From Brevundimonas sp. AJA228-03 (lineage in GTDB: Bacteria; Pseudomonadota; Alphaproteobacteria; Caulobacterales; Caulobacteraceae), in assembly GCF_017795885.1 (NCBI RefSeq), contig NZ_CP059297.1, positions 1,989,001-2,053,000 on the forward strand: DNA of 64,000 nucleotides, given 5' to 3'. The notes beneath the pieces are model-generated. The model did not search any database, was not told the origin of the DNA, and saw nothing but the letters and a program-made list of their open reading frames with translations. Position numbers and translations under genes: made by a program. Below, piece by piece: positions 1-9,669 of this stretch; the first letter of the stretch is position 1, and every line of letters starts with the position of its first letter.

Positions 1-441
<441 letters not shown>

Positions 442-444
442 GGG

Positions 445-939
445 ATGCGGCGCGCCCTGATCCTGTCCCTGACGGCGATGGCCCTGTCGGCCTGCGGCAA
501 GCCTGCCGAGACGGCCGCGACCCCGGCCGAGACCGTCGCCCCGACCGCGCCGGTGTCAGGTGCCGTGGCCCGGTCGCCGGCCGTGCTGACGGCCGTGGAC
601 CTGCGCCGCGTCTGTCGCGCCGGTCTGGCCGCCATCCATGGCCAGCAGGTCGAGGCGATCGAGCTGACCGGCCTGGAGGGTCAGGTCGTCAACGCCCAGT
701 GGCGCGCGCCCGTCGATGGCGGGATGATGAAGGCCCAGTGCCGCGCCGCTGACGGACTGGTCGTGTGGAAGCCGCTGGACCTGCCCGACCCCGCCTCCGT
801 TCGGTGGATGAATGCATCCGGCGATCCGGTCATGCGCTATGCCATGCGCGGCGACGAGATCGAGATCACCCAGACGCTGCCAGACGGCACGACGCAGACG
901 GCCATGATGACTATGCCGGCGAACGGGGAGGCGGGCTGA
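445..939 (+). CDS. Small putative lipoprotein inside the nuo operon
   Basis: 164 residues. The N-terminus is a signal peptide ending in a lipobox (MALSAC, Cys at about 17), so the mature protein is predicted to be lipid-anchored in the envelope. An Ala/Thr/Pro-rich linker (about residues 22-45) follows, then a globular part of about 115 residues that I cannot place in a named family. It starts 3 bases after nuoF and its TGA overlaps the ATG of the next ORF by one base, so it is translated with complex I subunits. It is not a canonical Nuo subunit. An accessory or assembly role is inference from position only. Confidence 0.8.
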   Translation: MRRALILSLTAMALSACGKPAETAATPAETVAPTAPVSGAVARSPAVLTAVDLRRVCRAGLAAIHGQQVEAIELTGLEGQVVNAQWRAPVDGGMMKAQCRAADGLVVWKPLDLPDPASVRWMNASGDPVMRYAMRGDEIEITQTLPDGTTQTAMMTMPANGEAG

Positions 940-1184
940 TGGTCGACGAACCCGACAACCTCGTCCTGCAGATCCTCCGCCGTGTGGAAATCCGCTTGAC
1001 CGCAATCGAAACCAAGCTGGATCGCGTGGGCGAAGACGTCCACGGCCTCAAGATCCGTATGACACATGTCGAGGAGGGTCTCGCGGGCGTGAACCGTCGA
1101 CTGGATCGAATCGAAGAACGCGTGGATCGGATCGAGAAACGCCTCGATCTGGTCGATCATCCCTACGGCGGAGTCCGCGAATAA
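939..1184 (+). CDS. Short coiled-coil protein between nuoF and nuoG
   Basis: 81 residues. The frame is open further upstream, but ATG 939 is preferred because it forms a TGATG junction with the preceding lipoprotein. Its own stop again overlaps the nuoG ATG (TAATG at 1182-1186). The sequence is strongly heptad-like, with repeated LDRxxE and RIEERVDRIEKRLD segments over residues about 15-70, predicting a single long coiled coil with no signal peptide. No catalytic motif is seen and I do not recognise a family. Tight coupling on both sides supports real expression; a role with the cytoplasmic arm of complex I is speculative. Confidence 0.7.
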   Translation: MVDEPDNLVLQILRRVEIRLTAIETKLDRVGEDVHGLKIRMTHVEEGLAGVNRRLDRIEERVDRIEKRLDLVDHPYGGVRE

Positions 1185-3229
1185 TGCCCGTCGCTAAAGT
1201 CAACGGCATCGAAGTCGAGTTCGAGCCCGGCATGACCGTGCTTCAGGTTGCCGAGCGCGCCGGGCACGAGATCCCGCGCTTCTGCTATCACGAGCGGCTG
1301 TCGATCGCTGGCAACTGCCGCATGTGCCTGGTCGAGGTGAAGCCCGGACCGCCCAAGCCGCAAGCCAGCTGCGCCCTGCCGGCCGCCGAAAACCAGGAGA
1401 TCTTCACCGACACGCCGATGGTCAAGAAGGCGCGCGAAGGGGTGATGGAGTTCCTGCTCATCAACCACCCGCTGGACTGCCCGATCTGCGACCAGGGCGG
1501 CGAGTGCGACCTGCAGGACCAGGCCATGGGCTATGGCCGCGACGGTTCGCGCTATGCCGAGAACAAGCGCGCGGTCGAAGAAAAGAACATGGGTCCGACG
1601 ATCAAGACCTTCATGACGCGGTGCATCCAGTGCACCCGCTGCGTGCGGTTCGTGTCGGAAGTGGCGGGCGTGCCGGACATCGGCATGATCAGTCGAGGCG
1701 AGGACGCCGAGATCACCACCTATCTGGAACAGGCCGTGGGGTCCGAGCTGTCGGGCAACGTCAACGACCTGTGCCCCGTGGGGGCCCTGACGCACCGGCC
1801 GTGGCAGTTCCACTATCGCCCGTGGGAACTGAAGAAGACCGAGACCATCGACGTCATGGACGCCCTGGGCTCCAACATCTCGGCCCAGTCCAAGGGTGCC
1901 GAGATCATGCGTATCCTGCCGCGCGTGCACGAGGGCATCAACGAGGAGTGGCTGTCGGACAAGAGCCGCTATGTCGTCGACGGCCTGCAGGCGCGCCGTC
2001 TGGACCGGCCCTATGTGCGCGAGAACGGCAAGCTGCGCGTCGCCTCGTGGGACGAGGCGCTGAACGCGGTCGCCTCGAAGCTGAAGTCAGCCCCGTCAGA
2101 CCGGATCGGCGTCATCGCCGGGGATTTGCAGGACGCGGAATCGATGAAGGCGGCGCTGGACCTGTTCCGCGCGCTGGGCTCGTCCAACACCGACTGTCGC
2201 CAGGACGGATCGGCCCTGGGATATGGCCCGCGCGAGGGCTGGCTGTTCAACACGGGTCTGCAAGGTCTGGAAGGGGCGGACTCGATCCTTCTGGTCGGCG
2301 TCAATCCGCGCACCGAAGGCCCCTTGCTGAACCAGCGCATCCGCAAGTCCTGGCTGGCCGGCAAGACCCGCGTCAGCGTCATCGGCGATGCCGCCGACCT
2401 GACCTATGACTATGACCTGATCGGTCGCGGGACGAAGACGCTGTCCAAGCTGCCGAAGGCGGCTGCCGATGCCCTGTCGAAAGCCGAACGCCCCGCCATC
2501 GTCGTCGGTTCGGGGGCCCTGTCGGGCCCCAGGGGCCCGGCCGTAATCAACGCCCTCGGCGCACTCGCCGGCTCGCTGGGCGTCGTCAAGGATGGCTGGA
2601 ACGGCTTTAACGTGCTGCACTACGCCGCCGCCCGCGTCGGCGGGCTGGACATGGGCTTCGTCCCGGCGACGGGCGGCCTTTCGGCCCATGAGATGGTCCA
2701 GCGGGGTGCACTCGATGTGCTGTTCCTGCTGGGGGCGGACGAGATCGAGACCGGTCCGTCGAACGCCTTCAAGGTCTATCTGGGCAGCCATGGCGACCGC
2801 GGGGCGCACACCGCCGACGTCATCCTGCCGGGTGCCGCCTGGACCGAAAAGTCGGGCCTTTATGTCAACACCGAGGGCCGGGTGCAGATGGCCGAACGCG
2901 CCGTCTTCCCCAAGGGCGAGGCCAAGGAAGACTGGGCCATCCTGCGTGCCCTGTCCGAGCGCGTGGGTCACACCTTGCCATACGACACCCTGGAGCAGCT
3001 GCGCACGAAACTGATGGGCGACCATCCGACGTTCGGCCGGATCGACTATCTGGCCCCTGCTGCGTCGTTCGACGTGGCGAGCCTGGGGACCAAAGGGGCT
3101 CTGGGCGATGTCGCCTTCACCTCGGCCGTGACCGACCCCTATCTGAACAACCCGATCGCGCGCGCCAGCGCGACGATGGCCGAGCTTAGCGCCCTGCGCA
3201 TGGCTCCGGCCCTGCTGGCGGCGGAGTAG
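1184..3229 (+). CDS. nuoG: NADH-quinone oxidoreductase subunit G
   Basis: 681 residues, the large iron-sulfur subunit of the complex I peripheral arm. An N-terminal 2Fe-2S ferredoxin domain has Cys34, Cys45, Cys48 and Cys63. A His-Cys3 cluster site follows (His95, Cys99, Cys102, Cys108), then a 4Fe-4S site with Cys147, Cys150, Cys153 and Cys197. The rest is a molybdopterin-oxidoreductase-like domain, which is non-catalytic in complex I. Length fits the short alphaproteobacterial and mitochondrial NuoG/NDUFS1 type, not the ~900-residue E. coli protein. The start overlaps the stop of the coiled-coil ORF, and nuoH begins 3 bases after the stop. Confidence 0.97.
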   Translation: MPVAKVNGIEVEFEPGMTVLQVAERAGHEIPRFCYHERLSIAGNCRMCLVEVKPGPPKPQASCALPAAENQEIFTDTPMVKKAREGVMEFLLINHPLDCPICDQGGECDLQDQAMGYGRDGSRYAENKRAVEEKNMGPTIKTFMTRCIQCTRCVRFVSEVAGVPDIGMISRGEDAEITTYLEQAVGSELSGNVNDLCPVGALTHRPWQFHYRPWELKKTETIDVMDALGSNISAQSKGAEIMRILPRVHEGINEEWLSDKSRYVVDGLQARRLDRPYVRENGKLRVASWDEALNAVASKLKSAPSDRIGVIAGDLQDAESMKAALDLFRALGSSNTDCRQDGSALGYGPREGWLFNTGLQGLEGADSILLVGVNPRTEGPLLNQRIRKSWLAGKTRVSVIGDAADLTYDYDLIGRGTKTLSKLPKAAADALSKAERPAIVVGSGALSGPRGPAVINALGALAGSLGVVKDGWNGFNVLHYAAARVGGLDMGFVPATGGLSAHEMVQRGALDVLFLLGADEIETGPSNAFKVYLGSHGDRGAHTADVILPGAAWTEKSGLYVNTEGRVQMAERAVFPKGEAKEDWAILRALSERVGHTLPYDTLEQLRTKLMGDHPTFGRIDYLAPAASFDVASLGTKGALGDVAFTSAVTDPYLNNPIARASATMAELSALRMAPALLAAE

Positions 3230-3232
3230 AGC

Positions 3233-4303
3233 ATGACCGAGAATTTCTGGACCGGACCGGTCGGCTGGACCCTGATCACCACCGGCGGCATCCTGATCGT
3301 CACGATCGGTATCCTGCTGTCGCTGGCCTTCCTGCTGCTGGCCGATCGCAAGATCTGGGCGGCCGTGATGATGCGGAAAGGGCCCAATGTCGTGGGTCCG
3401 TTCGGCCTGCTTCAGTCCTTCGCCGACTTTCTGAAGTTCGTCCTGAAGGAAATCGTCGTTCCCGCCGGGGCCGACAAGGCGGTCTTCCTGCTGGCACCGC
3501 TGATCAGCTTCGTCCTCGCCTTCGTGGCCTGGGCCGCCATTCCGTTCGCGCCGGGCTGGGTCATCTCCGACCTGAACGTCGGCATCCTGTACATCTTCGC
3601 CATCAGCTCGCTGGGCGTCTACGGCATCATCATGGGCGGCTGGGCTTCGAACTCGAAGTATCCGTTCCTGGGCTCGCTGCGGTCGGCCGCGCAGATGGTG
3701 TCGTACGAGGTCTCGATCGGCCTGATCATCATCAACGTCATCCTGCTGGCCGGGACCATGAACCTGTCGTCGATCGTGACGGCGCAGGAAGGCTGGATCT
3801 GGAACTGGTTCGCCTTCGGCGGCGGGGCCGACACCTGGCCGCTGGTGGTGGTGATGATCCCGGTGACGATGATGTTCTTCATTTCGGCCCTGGCGGAAAC
3901 CAACCGCCCGCCGTTCGACCTGCCAGAAGCGGAGTCCGAACTGGTGGCCGGCTATCAGGTCGAATACTCCTCCACGCCCTATCTGCTGTTCATGATCGGC
4001 GAATACGCCAACATCGTCTTCATGTGCGCCATGATCAGCCTGCTGTTCTTCGGCGGCTGGAACCCGGGCTTTCCGATCGACTTCACCGCCGACTGGCCGC
4101 CGTTCCTGGTCAATTTTCTGCTGTTCCTGGTCCTGGCGACCAAGATCGTCTTCTGGTTCTTCATGTTCGCCATGGTGAAGACCTTCGTGCCGCGCTACCG
4201 CTACGACCAGCTGATGCGGCTGGGCTGGAAGATCTTCCTGCCGACGTCTCTGGTGGCCGTGGTGATCGTGTCGGCCTGGCGCGTCTTTATGGTCGAGGCA
4301 TGA
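3233..4303 (+). CDS. nuoH: NADH-quinone oxidoreductase subunit H
   Basis: 356 residues. This is the membrane subunit at the joint between peripheral and membrane arms, forming part of the quinone chamber. About eight hydrophobic segments are visible. The conserved acidic loop [20 protein letters not shown] (about residues 222-241) is a family hallmark, and [14 protein letters not shown] sits near the N-terminus. The stop TGA overlaps the ATG of a small lipoprotein gene, which in turn overlaps nuoI. Identification is secure. Confidence 0.97.
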   Translation: MTENFWTGPVGWTLITTGGILIVTIGILLSLAFLLLADRKIWAAVMMRKGPNVVGPFGLLQSFADFLKFVLKEIVVPAGADKAVFLLAPLISFVLAFVAWAAIPFAPGWVISDLNVGILYIFAISSLGVYGIIMGGWASNSKYPFLGSLRSAAQMVSYEVSIGLIIINVILLAGTMNLSSIVTAQEGWIWNWFAFGGGADTWPLVVVMIPVTMMFFISALAETNRPPFDLPEAESELVAGYQVEYSSTPYLLFMIGEYANIVFMCAMISLLFFGGWNPGFPIDFTADWPPFLVNFLLFLVLATKIVFWFFMFAMVKTFVPRYRYDQLMRLGWKIFLPTSLVAVVIVSAWRVFMVEA

Positions 4304-4518
4304 TCCGGATGGCCGCCCTGTCCGTCCTTTGCATCGGCCTGACCGGCTGTCTGCCGCCCGCCTATGAGGCCGAGCCGGCGTCCGTCTATCAGTGGCAGCG
4401 GCGTCAGGAAGGCATTGAGCGGCGCGAGGCCGAACGCGTGCGCCTGTGCGCCATCATGAACACCGACACGGATCGCTATCGCCGCGACTGCCGCCGTCCC
4501 GGAGACCCCATCCGATGA
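4300..4518 (+). CDS. 72-residue putative lipoprotein between nuoH and nuoI
   Basis: The frame is open further upstream, but ATG 4300 overlaps the nuoH stop (ATGA) and begins a classic lipoprotein signal: a hydrophobic stretch ending in LTGC, with Cys at about residue 17. The mature part is about 55 residues, charged, rich in Arg and Glu ([19 protein letters not shown]), with two further Cys. Its TGA overlaps the nuoI ATG. It is the second lipoprotein embedded in this nuo operon. I do not recognise a family. Envelope placement is inferred from the lipobox; function is unknown. Confidence 0.72.
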   Translation: MIRMAALSVLCIGLTGCLPPAYEAEPASVYQWQRRQEGIERREAERVRLCAIMNTDTDRYRRDCRRPGDPIR

Positions 4519-5006
4519 TTACCCGTATCGTCCAGGCCGCGAAGGGTGCGCTGCTGATCGACATGGTGGGGGCTTTCGGCCTGACCCTGCGCGAGTTCTT
4601 TCGCCCCAAGCACACCATCAACTATCCGTTCGAGCGCAATCCGCAGTCGCCGCGCTTCCGGGGCGAACACGCCCTGCGCCGCTATGCGAACGGCGAGGAA
4701 CGCTGCATCGCCTGCAAGCTGTGCGAGGCCATCTGCCCGGCCCAGGCGATAACCATCGAATCGGAGCCCCGCAGCGACGGCAGCCGCCGGACCACCCGCT
4801 ACGACATCGACATGGTCAAATGCATCTATTGCGGCCTGTGCCAGGAGGCCTGCCCGGTGGATGCCATCGTCGAGGGTCCGAACAGCGAGTTCGCCACCGA
4901 GACGCGCGAGGAACTGCTCTATGACAAGGCGCGGCTGCTGGACAACGGCGACCGCTGGGAACGCCAGATCGCCAGGAACCTGGAGCTCGACGCACCCTAT
5001 CGGTGA
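4515..5006 (+). CDS. nuoI: NADH-quinone oxidoreductase subunit I
   Basis: 163 residues, the 8Fe ferredoxin-type subunit carrying clusters N6a and N6b and passing electrons towards the quinone site. Two CxxCxxCxxxC sets are present: Cys64/67/70/74 and Cys103/106/109/113. The frame extends 23 codons upstream, but ATG 4515 overlaps the preceding stop (ATGA) and gives the length expected for this family ([17 protein letters not shown] at the N-terminus). It is followed by a 122-bp gap holding two perfect hairpins before nuoJ, the only sizeable gap in the operon. Confidence 0.97.
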   Translation: MITRIVQAAKGALLIDMVGAFGLTLREFFRPKHTINYPFERNPQSPRFRGEHALRRYANGEERCIACKLCEAICPAQAITIESEPRSDGSRRTTRYDIDMVKCIYCGLCQEACPVDAIVEGPNSEFATETREELLYDKARLLDNGDRWERQIARNLELDAPYR

Positions 5007-5012
5007 GGATTT

Positions 5013-5033
5013 CCCTCTCCCGGCGGGAGAGGG
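5013..5033 (+). repeat. Perfect palindrome, 9-bp arms, nuoI-nuoJ gap
   Basis: CCCTCTCCC (5013-5021), GGC loop, GGGAGAGGG (5025-5033). It starts 6 bases after the nuoI stop. The C/T-rich then G/A-rich arms resemble the palindromes found in the pdhB and pdhC linkers, so it may be a solitary member of the same dispersed family. There is no T-tract, so it is not a typical terminator; it may protect mRNA 3' ends or attenuate translation between nuoI and nuoJ. Confidence 0.7.
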
Positions 5034-5081
5034 GCAGAATACGAATTGCTCGCTTCATTTTGGGGCGAACGCTGTCTAAGA

Positions 5082-5103
5082 GGTGCGGCGATTGCGCCGC
5101 ACC
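5082..5103 (+). repeat. Perfect hairpin upstream of nuoJ
   Basis: GGTGCGGCG (5082-5090), loop ATTG, CGCCGCACC (5095-5103): a 9-bp stem with a 4-nt loop ending 25 bases before the nuoJ ATG. It is unrelated in sequence to the hairpin at 5013. Together they fill most of the otherwise unusual nuoI-nuoJ spacer. There is no downstream T run. Confidence 0.65.
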
Positions 5104-5128
5104 ATTTCGGAAAGGGCGAAAGCCTCCC

Positions 5129-5755
5129 ATGCTGCAAGGCATAGCCTTCTATCTGCTCTCGGCGGTGGCAGTCGTGTCCGGCCTTCTGGTCGTGACTGCG
5201 CGCAACCCCGTGCACAGCGTCCTGTGGCTGATCCTGGCCTTCTTCTCGTCGGCCGGACTGTTCGTGCTGCTGGGGGCGGAGTTCCTGGCCATGCTTCTGG
5301 TCGTCGTCTACGTCGGCGCGGTCGCGGTCCTGTTCCTGTTCGTCGTCATGATGCTGGATGTGGACTTCGTGAGGCTGCGCGAGGGGTATGCGACCTATCT
5401 GCCCCTGGCGGCGATCGTGGCGGGCATACTGCTGGCCGAGATGGTCATGATCTCGATCGTGGTGGTGCAGGGCGGGGCGGCTTCGGACGCCGTGGCACCC
5501 GCCGTCGCCACCGCCGATGCCTCGAACGTCGAGACGATCGGGCGGGTGCTCTATACCGATTACATCTACTTCTTCCAGGCGGCCGGGATCGTGCTGCTGA
5601 TCGCCATGATCGGGGCAATCGTCCTGACCCTGCGCAAGAAGCCGTCGGTCCGCCGTCAGGATCCGGGGGCCCAGACCAACCGCGACCGCAAGACCTCGGT
5701 CCAGATCAAGGGCGTCGTCACCGGGGCGGGCGTTACCGGCGAGGAGCTGCGCTGA
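5129..5755 (+). CDS. nuoJ: NADH-quinone oxidoreductase subunit J
   Basis: 208 residues, a membrane subunit of complex I. The upstream open frame translates the hairpin-bearing spacer, so ATG 5129 ([20 protein letters not shown]) is taken as the start. About five transmembrane segments are visible, including [19 protein letters not shown], the conserved TM3 region. The C-terminal tail (about residues 160-208) is polar and basic. The TGA stop overlaps the nuoK ATG by one base. Confidence 0.95.
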   Translation: MLQGIAFYLLSAVAVVSGLLVVTARNPVHSVLWLILAFFSSAGLFVLLGAEFLAMLLVVVYVGAVAVLFLFVVMMLDVDFVRLREGYATYLPLAAIVAGILLAEMVMISIVVVQGGAASDAVAPAVATADASNVETIGRVLYTDYIYFFQAAGIVLLIAMIGAIVLTLRKKPSVRRQDPGAQTNRDRKTSVQIKGVVTGAGVTGEELR

Positions 5756-6063
5756 TGGACGTCGGTCTGCAACACTATCTGGCGGTCGCCGCCATGCTGT
5801 TCACCATCGGTGTCTTCGGCATTTTCGTGAACCGGAAGAACATCATCATCATCCTGATGTCGGTCGAGCTGATCCTGCTGGCGGTGAACATCAACTTCGT
5901 CGCCTTCTCCGCCTATCTGAACGACGTACAGGGGCAGATCATGGCCATGTTCGTCCTGACGGTGGCCGCGGCCGAAGCCGCCGTGGGCCTGGCGATCCTG
6001 GTGACCTTCTTCCGCAACCGCGGCGACATCGCGGTTGACGACGCCAATGTGATGAAGGGCTGA
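5755..6063 (+). CDS. nuoK: NADH-quinone oxidoreductase subunit K
   Basis: 102 residues, the usual length for NuoK/ND4L, with three transmembrane helices. The conserved Glu in [14 protein letters not shown] and a second in [10 protein letters not shown] match the proton-channel glutamates of the family. The longer upstream frame overlaps nuoJ and is rejected; ATG 5755 overlaps the nuoJ stop. nuoL follows after 5 bases. Confidence 0.97.
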   Translation: MDVGLQHYLAVAAMLFTIGVFGIFVNRKNIIIILMSVELILLAVNINFVAFSAYLNDVQGQIMAMFVLTVAAAEAAVGLAILVTFFRNRGDIAVDDANVMKG

Positions 6064-6068
6064 CCGGA

Positions 6069-8171
6069 GTGACTCTCGAACTGCTCGTCACGCTCGGCGT
6101 CTTCGCCCCGCTGCTCGGTGCCGCCATCGCCGGCCTCTTCGGTCGCCGCATCGGCGATATCCCGTCGCAAGCCATCACGACCGGCCTGCTGTTCTTTTCG
6201 TGCGCCGTCGCCTGGACGGTGTTCAGCCAGTGGACCTGGGGTCATCTCGAACCCTTCACGGTCACGATCGCGCCCTTCATCAACGTCGGCGATTTCCAGT
6301 CGGCCTGGTCGATCCGCATCGATGCCCTGTCGGCGGTGATGCTGGTCGTGGTGACCAGCGTGTCTTCGCTCGTGCACCTGTATTCGTGGGGATACATGGC
6401 CGAAGACGACTCCAGGCCGCGCTTCTTCGCCTATCTGTCCCTGTTCACCTTCGCCATGCTGGCGCTGGTGACCGCCGCCGACTTCATGCAGCTCTTCTTC
6501 GGCTGGGAAGGGGTGGGGCTGGCGTCCTATCTGCTGATCGGCTTCTGGTACAAGAAATCGACCGCGTCGGCCGCCGCCATCAAGGCCTTCGTCGTCAACC
6601 GCGTCGGCGACTTTGGCTTTGCGCTGGGCATCATCACCGTCTTCTGGATGTTCGGCACGATCGAGTTCGCCGAGCTGTTCCCGATGATCGCCTCGAAACA
6701 GGGGCAGGGCTGGGCGTTCCTGGGGCACACCTGGTCGGCGCTGGATCTGGCGGGTGTGCTGCTGTTCATCGGTGCCATGGGCAAGTCGGCGCAGTTCTTC
6801 CTGCACACCTGGCTGCCCGATGCGATGGAGGGCCCGACGCCGGTGTCCGCCCTGATCCACGCCGCGACCATGGTCACCGCCGGCGTGTACATGGTCTGCC
6901 TGCTCAGCCCGATCTATGAGTATGCGCCCACGGCGTCGCTGCTGATCGCCATCACCGGCGCAGTCACGGCCCTGTTCGCGGCGACGGTCGGCCTGATGCA
7001 GAACGACATCAAGCGGGTCATCGCCTATTCGACCTGTTCGCAGCTGGGCTACATGTTCTTTGCGGCGGGCGTCGGCGTCTATGAATCCGCCATGTTCCAC
7101 CTGTTTACGCACGCCTTTTTCAAGGCCCTGCTGTTCCTGGGGGCCGGATCGGTGATCCACGGGATGCACCACGAACAGGACATGCGGAAGATGGGCGGGC
7201 TGTGGAAACTGCTGCCCGTCACCTATGCGGTCATGATGATCGGCACGATCGCCATCACCGGCCTGGGCATCCCCGGGATCGGCGGTTTCGCCGGCTTCTA
7301 TTCGAAGGATTCGATCCTCGAGAGCGCCTGGGCGGCGGCCACGAGCGGCCATTCGGCAGCGGGGTATTTCGCCTTCTTCGTCGGCATCTTCGCGGCCGGG
7401 CTGACCAGCTACTATTCGTGGCGGCTGATCTTCATGACCTTCCACAACAGGCCGCAATGGACGGAAGAGGCGATCGCCGCACACGCGCACGACCACCCTG
7501 ACGATCGCGCCCCGCACGCCCGGATCGAGACCCACGCGGAGCGGATCGAGGATGGAGATCATGGCGCGCACGGGCATGACGATCATGGCCATCATGGCCC
7601 ATTGAAGCCGCACGAGAGCCCGTGGGTCATGCTGGCGCCGTTGATCGTTCTGGCGATCGGCGCGGTCGCAGCGGGCTTCGTCTTCGCGCCCGACTTCATC
7701 GGCCATCACGAGACCGAGTTCTGGCGCGGTGCCATCTTCAACGGTCCGCACAACCATGTCCTGCACGAGAGCCACGAGGTTCCGCTGTGGGTGAAGTGGT
7801 CGCCGCTGGTCGTGACCCTGCTGGGGGCCGCCATCGCCGCCTTCTACTACGTCCTGCACGAAGGGATGGCAAAGCGGATGGCCGCGAAGGAGGGACCGCT
7901 CTGGACCTTCCTGTACAACAAGTGGTTCTTCGACGAGATCTACGGGTTCGTCTTCGTCAAGGGTGCCAGGGCGCTGGGCGACTTCTTCTGGAAGGTCTGC
8001 GATGTCCGGATCATCGACGGGCTGGGGCCGAACGGTGCCGCCTGGGCGTCGCTGAAATCGGCCGCGCGGCTGGCCAGGCTCCAGTCCGGCTATGTCTACC
8101 ACTATGCGTTCGTGATGCTGCTCGGCGTGGCCGGTCTGCTCGCCTTCGCCATCTACACCTGGGGTGCCTGA
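6069..8171 (+). CDS. nuoL: NADH-quinone oxidoreductase subunit L
   Basis: 700 residues with a GTG start, the distal antiporter-like proton pump of the complex I membrane arm. Motifs include the TM5-region Glu ([19 protein letters not shown]) and the TM7 Lys ([20 protein letters not shown]). It is longer than the ~613-residue E. coli protein, partly because of a hydrophilic, very His-rich loop (about residues 470-518; [18 protein letters not shown]). A hydrophobic C-terminus typical of the lateral helix and last TM closes the protein. nuoM starts 3 bases downstream. Confidence 0.97.
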   Translation: MTLELLVTLGVFAPLLGAAIAGLFGRRIGDIPSQAITTGLLFFSCAVAWTVFSQWTWGHLEPFTVTIAPFINVGDFQSAWSIRIDALSAVMLVVVTSVSSLVHLYSWGYMAEDDSRPRFFAYLSLFTFAMLALVTAADFMQLFFGWEGVGLASYLLIGFWYKKSTASAAAIKAFVVNRVGDFGFALGIITVFWMFGTIEFAELFPMIASKQGQGWAFLGHTWSALDLAGVLLFIGAMGKSAQFFLHTWLPDAMEGPTPVSALIHAATMVTAGVYMVCLLSPIYEYAPTASLLIAITGAVTALFAATVGLMQNDIKRVIAYSTCSQLGYMFFAAGVGVYESAMFHLFTHAFFKALLFLGAGSVIHGMHHEQDMRKMGGLWKLLPVTYAVMMIGTIAITGLGIPGIGGFAGFYSKDSILESAWAAATSGHSAAGYFAFFVGIFAAGLTSYYSWRLIFMTFHNRPQWTEEAIAAHAHDHPDDRAPHARIETHAERIEDGDHGAHGHDDHGHHGPLKPHESPWVMLAPLIVLAIGAVAAGFVFAPDFIGHHETEFWRGAIFNGPHNHVLHESHEVPLWVKWSPLVVTLLGAAIAAFYYVLHEGMAKRMAAKEGPLWTFLYNKWFFDEIYGFVFVKGARALGDFFWKVCDVRIIDGLGPNGAAWASLKSAARLARLQSGYVYHYAFVMLLGVAGLLAFAIYTWGA

Positions 8172-8174
8172 GTT

Positions 8175-9662
8175 ATGGGTGCGATCCCCAATATCCTGAG
8201 CGTGGTCACCTTCCTGCCGCTGGTCGGGGCGCTGCTGATCCTGATCGGCCGCTTTGCCGCTCCGTCGGGCCAGGATGGCATCGCCCGCTGGGTGGCGCTG
8301 GGCACCACTCTGGTGACCCTGGCCCTGTCGGCGGTGCTGGTGCTTCAGTTCGATAGCGCCAACCCGGCCTATCAGTTCGTCGAGAACTACGCCTGGTTCG
8401 CCGGGGCCGGATATCACCTCGGCGTGGACGGGATCTCGATCCTGTTCGTCCTGCTGACGGCCTTCCTGATGCCGATCTGCATCCTGGCCAGCTGGAAGTC
8501 GATCGAGACCCGCGTCGTCGACTACATGATCGCCTTCCTGGTGCTGGAGACCCTGGTCATCGGGGTGTTCACCTCGCTGGACCTGTTCCTGTTCTACATC
8601 TTCTTCGAAGGCACCCTGGTGCCGATGTTCATCATCATCGGGGTCTGGGGCGGGGCGAACCGGATCTATGCCGCCTACAAATTCTTCCTCTACACCCTGC
8701 TGGGGTCCGTGCTGATGCTGCTGGCCATGCTGTGGATGGCCAACAAGGCGGGCACGACCAGCATTCCGGAGCTGAAGACCTTCGCCTTCAGCCCGCAGGC
8801 CCAGTCGGTGCTGTGGCTGGCCTTCTTCGCCTCGTTCGCGGTGAAGATGCCGATGTGGCCCGTCCACACCTGGCTGCCCGACGCCCACGTCCAGGCGCCG
8901 ACGGCGGGATCGGTCATTCTGGCCGGCATCCTGCTGAAGCTCGGCGGTTACGGCTTCATCCTGTTCAATGTGCCGATGTTCCCGGATGCATCCGTCCTGT
9001 ACCGGCCGCTGGTCTTCACCCTGTCGGTGATCGCCATCGCCTACACGTCCCTGGTCGCCTTCCGACAGACCGACATCAAGAAGCTGATCGCCTATTCGTC
9101 GGTGGCGCACATGGGCTTCGTGACCATGGGCATCTTCGCCGGCAACGCCCAGGGGATGCAGGGGGCCATCTTCCAGATGCTGAGCCACGGGCTGATCTCG
9201 GGCGCGCTCTTCCTCTGCGTCGGTGTCGTCTATGACCGGATGCACACGCGCGAGATCGCCTTCTACGGCGGCCTGACCAACCGGATGCCCTGGTACGCGG
9301 CCATCTTCCTGATGTTCACCATGGCCAACGTCGGTCTGCCGGGGACCTCGGGCTTCATTGGCGAGATGCTGACGATGACCGGCGTCTATCAGGCCTCGAC
9401 CTGGGCGGCGTTCGTGGCCGCGACCGGCGTCATCCTGTCGGCCGTCTATGCCCTGACCCTGTATCGCAACGTCATGTTCGGCGAGATCACCAACCCGGCG
9501 CTGGCCACGATCAAGGACATCGACCTGCGCGAGCTGGTCATCTTCGTCCCCCTGATCGTCGGCACGATCTGGCTGGGCGTCCAGCCGGACCTCGTCCTGA
9601 ACTACACCGCCGCCTCCGTCGACGCCGTCGTCAACGGCTGGCAGCTCGCGACCGGCGGGTGA
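8175..9662 (+). CDS. nuoM: NADH-quinone oxidoreductase subunit M
   Basis: 495 residues, the second antiporter-like pump subunit (ND4 homologue), about 14 transmembrane helices. Key charged positions are visible: Glu in [18 protein letters not shown] and Lys in [20 protein letters not shown], with the second-half motif [14 protein letters not shown]. Length is normal. It lies 3 bases after nuoL and 7 before nuoN. Confidence 0.97.
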   Translation: MGAIPNILSVVTFLPLVGALLILIGRFAAPSGQDGIARWVALGTTLVTLALSAVLVLQFDSANPAYQFVENYAWFAGAGYHLGVDGISILFVLLTAFLMPICILASWKSIETRVVDYMIAFLVLETLVIGVFTSLDLFLFYIFFEGTLVPMFIIIGVWGGANRIYAAYKFFLYTLLGSVLMLLAMLWMANKAGTTSIPELKTFAFSPQAQSVLWLAFFASFAVKMPMWPVHTWLPDAHVQAPTAGSVILAGILLKLGGYGFILFNVPMFPDASVLYRPLVFTLSVIAIAYTSLVAFRQTDIKKLIAYSSVAHMGFVTMGIFAGNAQGMQGAIFQMLSHGLISGALFLCVGVVYDRMHTREIAFYGGLTNRMPWYAAIFLMFTMANVGLPGTSGFIGEMLTMTGVYQASTWAAFVAATGVILSAVYALTLYRNVMFGEITNPALATIKDIDLRELVIFVPLIVGTIWLGVQPDLVLNYTAASVDAVVNGWQLATGG

Positions 9663-9669
9663 GAGAATA

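Noticed and set aside
5913..9245. A 1110-codon open frame on the minus strand
   Set aside because: It is antisense to nuoK, nuoL and nuoM, which have full family motifs. Its product is rich in His, Gln, Arg and Asp, as expected from the reverse of hydrophobic GC-rich codons. No domain is recognisable.
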